DNA of 64,000 nt, from the NCBI RefSeq assembly GCF_900496995.4, contig NC_044012.1, positions 27,417,606 through 27,481,605 on the forward strand, read 5' to 3'. This document shows, in pieces, positions 53,971 through 64,000 of this stretch. This DNA comes from Aquila chrysaetos chrysaetos (taxonomy: Eukaryota > Chordata > Aves > Accipitriformes > Accipitridae). The notes beneath the pieces are model-generated. The model made no database searches, had not been told where the DNA came from, and worked only from the letters and a program-made list of their open reading frames with translations. Positions within the stretch are counted from its first letter, which is position 1. The number at the start of each line of letters is the position of its first letter. The position numbers were made by a program, and so were the translations under genes.

Positions 53971-55257
53971 CAGCTGCAGGGCATGGGGTGGAGTGGGGCT
54001 GGTGTGGGCCTTGTGTGGTGCCAGCGTGGGGCTGTGGCCACAGATCTGCCCAGGCAGGAGCCGGCAGTGACTCAGGCAGGAATGTGCTGGCAGAACATGG
54101 TGTTCCGGCAGCACCCAAGCCCGTGGCCAGCACCCAGCCCGACGGCCAGTCCCCAGCCCTGCATCTGGCATGCTGCTAACAGCCTCAAGGCCAGCACCCC
54201 TGAATAGCCCTGCCCCTCTTGGCTCAGCCCTAGTCCCATACTCTGCTGGGTGCCCCGTGCACCCCAGCACTGATGCATGTGTCCTGTGGGGTGCCCAGGA
54301 GCGGTGCAGGGAACAGGCAGGACACTGGGGTGTCCCAGAGCAGGACAGTGCCTGTGGGGACACTGGGGACAGACTGTGAAGCAGCACAGCCCCTGATGGG
54401 GGCATGTGTGATGTGTGGCCTGTCCCCCATGTCCCTGCAGGAAGCAGATGGGATGCCAAATTAATTTGCCCCGTGTGGCTGTTGTCCCCCAGGAAGCATC
54501 CTGTGGGCCAGGGTGGCCACAGGGGACTATGGGCTGGGGGTGGCAGTGGTGGGTTGTGGGTGCAGGTGGTGCAGCAGACACAGCCAGGCCTGGACCACCA
54601 CCACACAGCTGGGGTATGTGTACCTGCAACTCTTGTCTGCTGGTGCAGGGGAAACTGAGGGATGGGGCACTGGGGACCCCGGCATCCTGGCGGCCCAGCC
54701 CCTGTCTCGCCTCAGCCCCTCACTGAGCTCCAGGGCACGGGGGTGCATATTGCAGGAGTGCTTGGTGCTGGTTTTGAGGTGGGGGGACACAGGGCACCCC
54801 ACAGCTAGGCACCTGTGGGACAGGGGACGCAGGGCACTCCACAGGCAGGTGTGGGGACTAAGGGGCTCTGGCAGCGATGAACCAGTAGAAAAGGGGGTGG
54901 GGGGTGGCGCAGGGGCCACTCCAAGGGGCTGCGTTCATCTGCTCTGGTGTCCCAACCAGTGTCTCCTTGGCATCCCTGGCTAGGCACGCCATCGCCCTGT
55001 GCTGTGCCCCTGGCCTGCACTCAGCTGAGCACTGCGGGGCACCATGCCAGCTAAGCCCCTGTGGCCACCTGCAACCCCCACAGCTACCCTACACCCACCT
55101 GGAACTCCCCCTGCACCTACCTACAACCAGCACCATGCTCAGCTCAGCACTAACTCGCACCCAGCCCCAAATCTGGCCTCCAGCCCAGCTCTGAGCCTCA
55201 CACTCTGCACCCACCCATGCAACCCCCTCACCCCTGAGCAGCTCACACCCAGCCCGG
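53971..55257. other. GC-rich spacer
   Basis: No gene, RNA or known element identified. Confidence 0.35.
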
Positions 55258-55962
55258 GTGTCAGCAAACCCCTGCAAAAGCCCTGGGCCACTCTGGAAGA
55301 CAGCAGGACTCTTTGAGGGCCACGGCAAAGCCTGGCAAAAGCTCCGTGGACCTCTCCAAGGCAGCAGGGACCCTTGTGGACCCTGGCAAAGACGAGTGAA
55401 AGCGTTGGGGCACTCTGGAGGGAAGCAGGGCTCCTTGTGGGCACCAGGAAAGCCTGGGAAAAGCTGTAAAGATGCTCTGGAAGGCAGAAGAGCCCCTCAT
55501 GGGCCTCAGGAAAGCCTGGCAAAAGCTGTCAGAAACTCTGGAAAGCAGCATGGCCCCTTGCCAGCTTCAGCAAAGCCTGTCCAAAGCTGTTGTACACTGG
55601 AATGAAGCAGAGCCCTGTCTGGACATTAGCAAAGCATGGTAAAAGTCCTGGGGCACTCTGGAGAGAAGCAGGGCCCCTTGTGGGCTTCGGCAAAGCCCAG
55701 GAAAAGATATCAGATACTGGAGAGGAATAGTGTCCTACATGGGCCATGGCAAAACTGGCAAAAGCCCCGGGATGCTCTGGAAGGCAGCAGGGCCCCTTAT
55801 GGGTTTCAGCAAAGCCAGGCTAAAGCCAACAGACACTTTTGAAGGCAGAAGAGCCCCATGTGGATGTTAGCAAAGCCCGGCAGGAGCTGTAGGAGACTGG
55901 AAGGCAGCAGGGCCTCTTGTGGGCTTTGGCAAAGCTCAGCAAAAGCCATAGGGAACATCTTT
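55258..55962 (+). repeat. Minisatellite, about 11-12 units of about 60 bp
   Basis: Each unit follows the pattern CAAAGCCTGGCAAAAGCTGT, then ACTCTGGAAGGCAGCAGGGC, then CCCTTGTGGGCTTCAG. I counted about eleven full units plus a partial one, with lengths of 59-62 bases. Copies differ from one another by roughly 15-30 percent, so the array is old. Unit lengths are not multiples of three, so open frames across it are not a repeat protein. Confidence 0.92.
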
Positions 55963-56750
55963 CATGATGCCTCGTAAGACCTTCCTTGGGTACCACAGCT
56001 CTCTTTCATCTCTGTAGTGCACTTTGGACCCCTCTTGCTCTCTCAGAACCATTCCCAGTGCCTTCTTTGAGGCCCAGAACACACATTTTATCCTCTACGC
56101 TATCTAGAATTGCTCTGTTCAGTCCCCTCTTTGCCATTTAGGGTACCTCCATTTGGCCCCTGCCCCTCTGACAACACCTGTACTTTGTTGAAATCCCCTT
56201 CAGAGTTCCTCATTGTTGTAACTGAGGCTTCTTTGGTCTCTCTGCCCCCCTCAAGACCCCTCTGCTCCCTTTGCTGAGCTCTCCTGAGACATCCCCAGTG
56301 CCCCAGAGCATTATTTTAACTCAGGAGGACATTTTCACCGCTTTTTTCCTCAGAACCCTTCCTGAATCCGTATTTGTTAACCAGGTTGGTCTTTTTGTCC
56401 ACTCATCCTTTTGGCATGCCTCCATTCAGTCCCCGCCCCCCTGAGGGCATCTGTAGCTTGTTAAATTCCCTTTTGAGTTCCACAATGTGTCCCTAGGACT
56501 TCTTTGGTCTCTCCGGCCTCCTCTCTAATCCCTGTGATGATGTCTACTGTTCTGTCAGAACCGTTTTTGAAGCCATCTTTGTGCTCCAGAGCAGTCTTTT
56601 TGTTTCTATGGCTTATAGTATGTTTCTGTTCAGTCCCTGGTACGCCAAAGATACCTCTTGTCAGCTCTGATCTCCTCTTGGGTTTTTCAGGGAAGGTGAG
56701 AGCCTTCTCTTGCTTTTGTAGTCCTACAAGATGCATTTCTTTTATTTCCA
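55963..56750 (+). repeat. Diverged tandem array, unit about 275 bp
   Basis: ACCTCCATTTGGCCCCTGCC at 56144 and the following GTTGAAATCCCCTTCAGAGT, TTCTTTGGTCTCTC are echoed about 275 bases later by CCTCCATTCAGTCCCCGCCC, GTTAAATTCCCTTTTGAGTT and TTCTTTGGTCTCTC. A third partial echo, TTCTGTTCAGTCCCTGG, lies near 56630. No family name is recognised. Confidence 0.7.
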
Positions 56751-57199
56751 TGCTTTTTGGGGTGTTTTCTATCCTTTGGGCCCATCTATTTCTGTTAAGG
56801 GAGTTAGAGAGACCATTGAGGAGTCCTGGTGACTCGGAGTCGCTGGTGATTTACAGTCAATAATTCACTTTGCAACCAGAGATACATTTGAGAAGGGATT
56901 CGTACGGGATCTAGTTCTGCTTTGTTGTTCAGCGCTCCCCAGAATGCAGCTCTGGTGTAAGTTAGGAAATACGGCTGGTCTTGCTAGAAATGTAGCCATG
57001 TGCTGCTTGATTTCTTCGATCTGAAACTAAAGCACATAATTTCTGCTATTACATTTAATGGGCGACTTTCCCACATCCGTTAGCGTGATCTCAAGCTTTT
57101 TAAATCTATTTAAATACAAGTTCGTGTTTGTCCTAGTAAAACTACCGACCCAGTCCCACTGCTGGCGTGGCAGCCTAACCTGTAGCAAAAGAGCAGGTG

Positions 57200-57500
57200 T
57201 CGTAATTTCCGGTAACGGTCCGTCTCTTTGTTCGGCGCTTAGCGCGGGGCCGAATGCCCGCCCACTGCCCGCCCGCGAGCCCCTTTCCCGGGGCATTGTG
57301 GGAAGGTGGCGGGCGGGGCCCGCGGGCAGGAGGCGCGGCTGCCGCGTCGGGAGCGGGTACGGGCCCTGGGCGGCCGCTGGTCGGGGTTCGGCCCCTTTGG
57401 GCGGCCGCGGCTCCGGGCTGGCCGAGCTGTTCGGGCAGCTGCGTTCTGGCGCGCAGAGCGGTCGAGGTGTTGGTCTGAGGTAGGAGCTTCAGGGTGAGTC
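57200..57500 (+). promoter_or_regulatory. Orphan CpG island with promoter-like content
   Basis: A compact CpG island containing GC boxes (GGGCGGGGCC), GGGGCATTGTGGGA and repeated GGCGGCCGC words, flanked by AT-rich sequence. It ends in TTGGTCTGAG then GTAGGAGC, a usable donor at 57480. No coding gene follows within 3 kb. It could start a noncoding RNA or a gene whose exons I cannot recognise. Confidence 0.55.
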
Positions 57501-60500
57501 TAGGTTGAGCTGTGTCTGCAGTAGAAGGTACATATGTGGTCCGCAGCTTGTTGTTGAATCAGTGATTGTATATGGGGTGTTCAGGAGTTGCAAGGTGGTT
57601 TAATATTCTGCATTCTCGATTTTTTTGTTTTGGGTGCATTGCTATTTTTTGGCATTTCTGAGTTTGCTGTAGAAGGAACCTTGTTTTTTTCACTGGTTCT
57701 GCTGGATATCATTGAAGTTGTTGACATCTTTTTCTATGGGACTGATGGTAAGATCATCGAGCAGGGGTTAGGGTGAGCATCTTGTATCTCTCTGGAGTTT
57801 CAGCATTTCTCAAGAAAGCAGCAGGCATATTGGGCACAGTGTTTTTCAGGGCATGGGACAGCTTGTTGCCTTTCCTGATCACCCACAATGTACCACGTTG
57901 TCCCTAGAGCCTTTGCAGCGTGCAGCAGGCCCCTTCCAGGCTATAAGTGACTGAAATTCACTTACTATGTGGGCCTGTAGCAGAGTGCAGAGCCTGTGGG
58001 ATGTCAGAGGACAGGAGGTACCTGCAGGAGGCAGGGCAGGGCTTGGAAGAGGTGCTCCTGAGGAGCAGCTGACACAGGGAGTTCAGGGGTGCAAATACAG
58101 GGCAAGGAGCTGTTGGGAAGGAGCGGGGTTTCTTCCCCAACAGTTAAGAAGAGAAGGGGTTTCTAAAGTTTCAGGACTGAGGGATTGGTTGGGAAAGAGA
58201 GGTGGGTTCATCAGTTGTCCTCAGACTGGTTTTGCAGTCGGATTTAGCTGTTGATGAGGTCTGTTCAGTCAGAGTCATTCTGCAGCCAATACAAGGTACG
58301 ATGAAGCTATGAGAAATGCAGTGTCAACCATCTGGGCCTCTATGTCACTATGCATGGAGCTGACTGTCAGATGGGTCTTATCCCCACAGGAGGTCCTGAG
58401 GTACAAGCTCTGGTGACGATAGAGCTGAGGTGGATGACAGGCTGTTTGGAATTAAGTGGTAATGGAGGGGATAGGATGGTTTAAGGGTATTTTAATAGGG
58501 ACATGTCATGGCTTAGGTGTGAGTGTAGGAGACTCCAAACTATGGCTCAGAAACATCAAGGGCCAGAGACGTAGGAGGATCAGCTGTACAAAGCAGGCCA
58601 CAGAGGGAATAGTACCTGTTGCTCATTTGGAATGTGAGATGTACATTAAAATATACTGTCCAGAACTCTGAGGTCTCTGCTCCCTTGTGCCTTTTAGTCA
58701 CCACATTCCCTGACTTAATTTTCATGTTCATCCCTTCACCGTCCATCCAGATGTCATGGTCACTGCTACTTAGAGGCATCGACGAGGCGCTTATGTCCAT
58801 TGCAGATTTCTGGCACAGTCTTATCTGGAATTTCTCAGAGAAGAATATATACATTATCCTGGCTCATAATGGTCTCTGTCCACGGGCCTTTTCTTTATCA
58901 CAGTCCCTGGGCACACAAGCCTTCTCCATTATCCCAGTTTTACTTTTTTCCCTTAACTGTCCAATGAGGTTTGCTTTAGTATCAGTCGTGGCAGTTATGT
59001 TCTCTTGTCCTTGTTTATTGTGTTTTCAGCACCAGTTTCTGTAGCTGTAGGGTGTCCATTTTAGATCTTGAGTCGCCACATCACGCCATTGTGGTTTTTT
59101 CCCATTGGCTGACCACCTCTGTAATAGCATAAGGGGCTTCATAGGTAATTGGGCTTGGGTGTGTGGCAGGTACACCCACCCCTACAGGAAACGAAACTTC
59201 TCCGGGCAGGAAGGAGAGGAAAAAAAAACCCACCTCCGTAACAGGTGTCTTGAGCCACTTTCAAGGCAGGCCTCGTCCTCAGGACTTCATCTGTTGGGCA
59301 GTCTTGGTTGCCACATTCAAAGCTCTTGCAACAGAAGGTAAGAATTGAACCTCAGGCTGAAAGCAGAATAAGAATCCAAAAGGCAGAAGGAAAATCAATG
59401 TTCCCAAGAATCAGAAATTCAGAAAAGGATGGAGAAAATGGTAATAAAACTTCTCCTCAGTACAGTACCTGAACACATACAGGATCTTTTCCTTCCTTTC
59501 AAGCTTACGAATCCTCATAGGAAGTCAGCCTGTGTCAAAAATTAGAACAAGCTTTTCTTCTTCTTTTTTCTTTTTGTCCTTCTGTAATGGCACTGTGTGT
59601 CCTCCTGCAAGGCTCTTGGAGGTGTGGAGGAGCTCCCTGCAGCACACATTCGTTCTTGGAAAGTTGATAAATTCAAGGACTTGGCTTCTTTAGTGAAGAT
59701 GAGCTTCAAGTTCAGGGGTTACATTGGTGCTTGCTTTTGTTTCAGGTCTGTCCCAAAGCCCATGGGACGTGCTCAAATGATAAATCAGATGCAGGTAAAG
59801 ACCGTGGGGCAGACTTAGTCTGTGCTTCACTCTTATATCTTCCAGGGCAGTTCTGCTGAATTATGGTTTCTACAAGAAGCTGTATGTTGCACAGGGTCCC
59901 ATAACTAGTCCTGTGCCTGTCGCAACCCATCCAACCTGATCCATATCAGGGGCAAGCAGCAGAAACAAGCCTGTTTCTTTCCCATTGGTGCCTGGCTCCA
60001 GCGTGGGGAAAGTTTTTCTGGGAAGGCAGGGAGAAAGCTCCAAAGAAATCACAAATATCACCCCAGAAGAGCCTGAGACTCCTGCTGCTTGAGGGCTAGG
60101 CTGGTGCTGACTTGTGGGTGGACTCTTAAGATGCTGGGGAAGAAGGCAAACAACATGTAGCAAAAAGGCTTGCGGGAGAAGGATCTGTCAAAACCCCTTT
60201 TCTCTGGTTGGAAAAACCCCCAGCAAATGCTGACAGCCACCCAGGAGAAGCAGGGTCTCCCAAGGGAGTGGAGGAGGGATCTCAGAGGGGTTGCATGGGG
60301 CTGTGGGTTCCAGGGACAGAGTGAGCCCTGAGTCCTCTATGAAGTGAGGGGAAAAAATTGCATTCAGGCACAGTCATTATGGCAACACAGAGGCTTCTGG
60401 TAAGCTGTGCTTGTTTACTTGCATCATCATGACAACAACAATAATGAAATCCATTTCCTTACTCTTTCTCTCTGTGCAATGGATGTCACTGTTGCTCTCC

Positions 60501-60530
60501 GCAGGAAAGTCACCAAGTGCTGGATCCCTA
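57501..60530. other. Spacer between the orphan CpG island and the FCRL-like remnant
   Basis: No exon with family resemblance. A 62-residue hydrophobic open frame (57588-57776) and a 141-residue frame (58619-59044) exist but match nothing I know. Confidence 0.35.
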
Positions 60531-60537
60531 GCCTGGG

Positions 60538-62240
60538 ATGGCAGGGAACAGAGTTCTGCTCCTCCTGGGTGAGTGCGGCAAAGGGGTCTGATGGGAAGCA
60601 TGGTGGGGTCTGATGCCTGCTGTCCTTCCAGGGGATGGACAGCTAGTGTGGATGCCAGGAAGTAATGTGTGCCCAAAGAGCCCCAGTGAGCTTCGGGGGC
60701 TGGAGGATGAAGACTCCATCTCCAGCACAAGCTCTGCTGGGCACTTGTCCCTTGTACCTCTTTGGGGCTGGGGGTTTTGTCTGGATGGGGTTTTGCTCTG
60801 CTCAGGGAAGGGGAGATTTTCATTTATCCTGCCAGGCTGAGGAGATTGGATGGAGCAGTGGTTGTCCCTGTCACAATGTAGGCTCAGGATTTCCTCCTTG
60901 GGGTGGTCTCATTTATTGGGGAGGAAGGAAACGGGTCCAGCAAGGCTGGTGGGTATGAGCATGGTGAGAGCGGTGGGGTGTTGCTGGTGGGTGTCTCAGG
61001 GACCTGGCAGGCCTTGCCAAACCCTCCCTCCCACAGGATGGCTCATGTCCAAGGCCAGCATTGCTCCTTTCTATGCCAGGGACACTGCAGGAGACCTGGC
61101 AGGCGCATCCCAGGAGTGCTCATCCCTTCTTCCTTTCCTCCTCTCAGCTCAAGCCCTTGTCCTTGCTGGTGACTCTTTGCTTACAGAGTTATGGTGACAG
61201 TCCTTGGGGCCCTGAACAGTTCTTGCTGAACAAGGCGACAGGCCTTGGTGTCCCCTCAAGTGGAAGCAAGTCATGTTGTGACTCTGCTGTCCTTCCATGT
61301 GCTGCCTGGCTCAAAAGGTGTCCAGCAGCACTGGGCACCAGGCGCAAGCCCTGCCACCCCTTTGAAAGATTAGACAGTCTCCCCAGATCCCACCAGTGCC
61401 CTAGAAACCCCAGTGAGCATTGGGGTTCTGCCCTCTTCCCCCCTCCCAGAGTACGTGCTCCGGGTTGGGGGCTCCCCACCATGCATGCTGTTGCACTGAT
61501 CTCTGCTCTGTCCTGCTCCTCCCTCCTGTCTGGACCTTCATGGCTGCAGAGATAGCCCTGCTGACCCTGGACCCACCCTGGAGCATGATACTTCCAGGAG
61601 AGAGCATGATCCTTAGGTGCTGGGGCTCCCGCTTGCTGTGGCAGCACCCCACGGCTTGGTACAATGGCAGCCTCTTGGCACCCACAGATACGTACACTTA
61701 GAGGATCAGAATGAGTGTCAGAGCCCTGGCTCCAGGCACAGCAACTGTGTCACCCTGACTGTCTGCTATGGTGAGTGACATGACCCAGGGATGAGCCCTG
61801 CTATCCTCCTGTCCCAAGACCCCTAGGCTTCGCTGTGGACCTGCTTGTCCTGCCCTGGGACAAATGCAGCTCCTGTGGGGTTAACGAAGGCAACGCTGTT
61901 GGGTTTGGGGTGCTGCAAACTGGGTTATGGGGGCTTTTGCCTCCCCTCCTCTGCAAAATGCATCCCTCTTTCAGGGCCCCTTGCAGCTGCTGCTCTTGGG
62001 GTCTCTTCCAGACTGGCTGATCCTCTGGGTCCTGTTGTACATGGTGTTCAAGGGGGAACTGCTGCCCATGCAGTGCTGGGGATGGGATGGCAGGGCACAT
62101 CTTTGGTGCGGTATTACAGAGATGGAGCTGGCATCACTGCGATACGCCTCAGCAGAGCAGCATTCCATCTCCTGATCTGAGACCCACCACAGTGACAGGT
62201 ATCACTGCTCCTTTTCATCGCTAAAAGGCAGTCTTGGGTT
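60538..62240 (+). pseudogene. Fc-receptor-like immunoglobulin gene remnant
   Basis: Three pieces in the right order suggest an FCRL-family receptor. First, an ATG with the start of a signal peptide (MAGNRVLLLL) ends in a good donor at 60569. Second, an Ig exon 61549-61770 opens EIALLTLDPPWSMILPGESM, has the first cysteine in ILRCWG, the WY core in PTAWYNG, and in another frame the end CQSPGSRHSNCVTLTV; an in-frame stop lies after TDTYT. Third, a second Ig exon from 62012 opens DWLILWVLLYMVFKGELLPM, QCWGW, then in other frames VRYYRDG and SDRYHC. Two exons therefore need frame changes, and no transmembrane or tail exon was seen. I call it a pseudogene. A polymorphic or mis-assembled functional gene is less likely but possible. 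Confidence 0.75.
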
Positions 62241-62869
62241 TTATACGTTTCCACTGAAGGTAAATTCCTGTGCCTTTGGGCTCTCTGTCTTCCCAGGGTC
62301 TCATCTGGTGGGAGCTGCAGGACAGAGAGGGTGAGGGGTTCTGTATGATGTCTGAGCTGGGTCTGTGCTACCAATGCCAGTGCAGGAAACCTGGCACCTG
62401 CCCACCACCAGAAAAAGACATGCCCGGTCACAACCCCCAGCCTGGCTCTAGGACACTCCCCACACCCATCTTGGGGTCTTGGCCCTGCACAGCCTTGGTG
62501 GGGTGGGAAGATTGTCCCTTCCTTCCTGCATCTTTAGAGGTGATGCAGCCCCAGAAGGTCCATCCGACAAGATGTGCCCCATCTCCACCCTTCCTCACAC
62601 TGTGTCCATCTCTCCCCAACCCCATCCATCTCTCCCCACTGCCCATGCCTGTCTCGTTGTCCCATCCCCCTCCACATGTCCCTCTGTCCCCCTCTGCATG
62701 TCTTGCCACCCCCCAAATGCTTTCTACCGAAATGTACCCCATGTGAGTTTTTCCCCACATGACATTTTTTCCCGTGTGACACCCCCATGCACATCCCCTG
62801 CCCTCCTATCTCGTGCTCCCACTCCCCTCTCCCTCCACCCCCCCCTCCACCCCACCTATTCCACACTAG
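62241..62869. other. Spacer, C/T-rich
   Basis: Pyrimidine-rich, low-complexity sequence (about 62570-62870), rich in CCATC and CCCC words. No gene seen. Confidence 0.4.
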
Positions 62870-63269
62870 AGTGCACAGAAATTTGGTAGGGGACGCAGCC
62901 AGGACGGCTGACCCCAACTGACCAAAGGGATATTCCAGATCATATGATGTCATGCTCAGTAATAAAATTAGGGGGGAGATTGGTAGGGGGGACACTGCTC
63001 GGGGTCTGGCTGGGCTTTGGTCTGTTAGTGGTGAGCAATTGTTTTCATTTGCATCGCTTGTCTTGGATTTTACTTTTCTGTCTTTGTGTCCCCATCCCCC
63101 TTACAATTTGTTGTTGTTTTTTTTTTAATTATTAAACTGTTTATCTCAACCCACAAGTTTTCTCACGTTTGCCCTTCTGATTCTCTCCCCCATCCCACTG
63201 AGGCAAGGCGGGGAGTGAGTGAGCAGTTGTGTGGTGCTTAGTTGCCAGCTGGGATGAAACCACAGCACA
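62870..63269 (-). mobile_element. Truncated LTR, same family as 63342-63916, opposite strand (fossil)
   Basis: Read on the minus strand it begins TGTGCTGTGGTTTCATCCCA and continues GCTGGCAACTAAGCACCACA, GTGGGATGGGGGAGA and GTGGGTTGAGATAA, each matching the LTR at 63342. It reaches the equivalent of TGGAATATCC and GGTCAG, then stops before the LTR end. About 400 bp remain. Confidence 0.85.
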
Positions 63270-63341
63270 AGGTCTGTTGCAAGCCTTGCCTGGCTAATGC
63301 TTTAGGCTCTCCATATTATTCCTACCATCTTGATAGGCCAT

Positions 63342-63916
63342 TGTCATGGTTTAACCCCAGCCAGCAACTAAGCACCACGCAGCCGCTCACTCACTTCCCC
63401 CCCGCCCCAGTGGGATGGGGGAGAAAATCAGGAAAAGAAGTAAAAGTCGTGGGTTGAGATAAGAACAGTTTAATAGAACAGAAGAAACTAATAATGATAA
63501 TGATAACACTAATAAAATGACAACAGTAATAATAAAAGGATTGGAATGTACAAATGATGTGCAGTGCAATTGCTCACCACCCACCGACCAGCACCCCACT
63601 AGTCCCCAAGCGGCGATTCCCCGCCCCCACTTCCCAGTTCCTATACTAGATGGGATGTCACATGGTATGGAATATCCTGTTGGCCAGTTTGGGTCAGGTG
63701 CCCTGGCTGTGTCCTGTGCCAACTTCTTGTGCCCCTCCAGCTTTCTCGCTGGCTGGGCATGAGAAGCTGAAAAATCCTTGACATTAGTCTAAACACTACT
63801 GAGCAACAACTGAAAACATCAGTGTTATCAACATTCTTCACATACTGAACTCAAAACATAGCACTGTACCAGCTACTAGGAAGACAATTAACTCTATCCC
63901 AGCTGAAACCAGGACA
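63342..63916 (+). mobile_element. Solo LTR of an avian ERV, complete ends, 5-bp target duplication (fossil)
   Basis: Begins TGTCATGGTTTAACCCCAGC and ends CAGCTGAAACCAGGACA. GCCAT occurs at 63337-63341 and again at 63917-63921, an exact 5-bp target-site duplication that fits an ERVL-type integrase. Length is 575 bp. No internal viral genes are present, so it is a solo LTR left by recombination. The preserved ends and duplication suggest it is younger than the neighbouring LTR. Confidence 0.93.
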
Positions 63917-64000
63917 GCCATCCTTGTTCTTCATTGGTGCTTTATAGTGCCCTTTGCTCCATAAGCAGCAGTACTTGGGCTGTGCAAGCATACCTGTCTC

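Noticed and set aside
55258-55605. Possible repeat protein encoded by the minisatellite
   Set aside because: Unit lengths vary between 59 and 62 bases, so no frame is kept between units.
58619-59044. 141-residue open frame, possibly an old viral fragment
   Set aside because: Composition and position gave no recognisable viral or host motif, so no call is made.

Overview
The window is vertebrate nuclear DNA from a bird. The evidence is CR1 LINE 3' ends, long-terminal-repeat families typical of avian endogenous retroviruses (the 63342-63916 type is familiar from neoavian birds), short introns, and strong CpG islands with GC-rich, minisatellite-rich spacers as on a gene-dense microchromosome. 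Four host genes can be reconstructed nearly exon by exon. All lie on the + strand in the order HORMAD1 - GOLPH3L - ENSA - MCL1, which is the block known from human 1q21. Assignment to a chicken-25-like microchromosome is inference.

Layout. 1-3.5 kb: at least seven exons of a minus-strand EF-hand-type gene (EFCAB12/13-like; the name is tentative), whose 3' end runs off the left edge. 3.97-7.08 kb: fossil retroviral LTRs, including one nested in another with a readable 5-bp target duplication, plus a CR1 fragment. 7.25-23.1 kb: HORMAD1, a meiotic HORMA-domain gene with many small exons. Its introns hold a near-perfect 75-bp inverted repeat around one exon and a 166-bp direct duplication around another. 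24.5-31.6 kb: CR1, CpG island and GOLPH3L. 33.0-39.0 kb: CpG island and ENSA. 39-45.5 kb: ENSA 3' UTR or spacer, a degenerate minisatellite and a CR1. 45.6-50.9 kb: MCL1, with exon 1 split between two frames at an 11-G run. 51-57 kb: GC-rich spacer with a 60-bp minisatellite and a diverged tandem array of about 275 bp. 57.2-57.5 kb: an orphan CpG island. 60.5-62.2 kb: a decayed Fc-receptor-like immunoglobulin gene. 62.87-63.92 kb: two LTRs of one family in opposite orientation, the second with perfect 5-bp target duplications.

The genes share no pathway. HORMAD1 acts in meiotic prophase, GOLPH3L in Golgi membrane traffic, ENSA in the Greatwall-PP2A-B55 mitotic switch, and MCL1 in blocking apoptosis. 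Their adjacency is conserved synteny. At both ends the neighbours differ from the mammalian ones (CTSS before HORMAD1, ADAMTSL4 after MCL1). I found no convincing new multi-gene system. The most notable signals are the repeat architecture around HORMAD1 exons, a HORMAD1 3' exon without an evident splice donor, the orphan promoter, and the tandem arrays.
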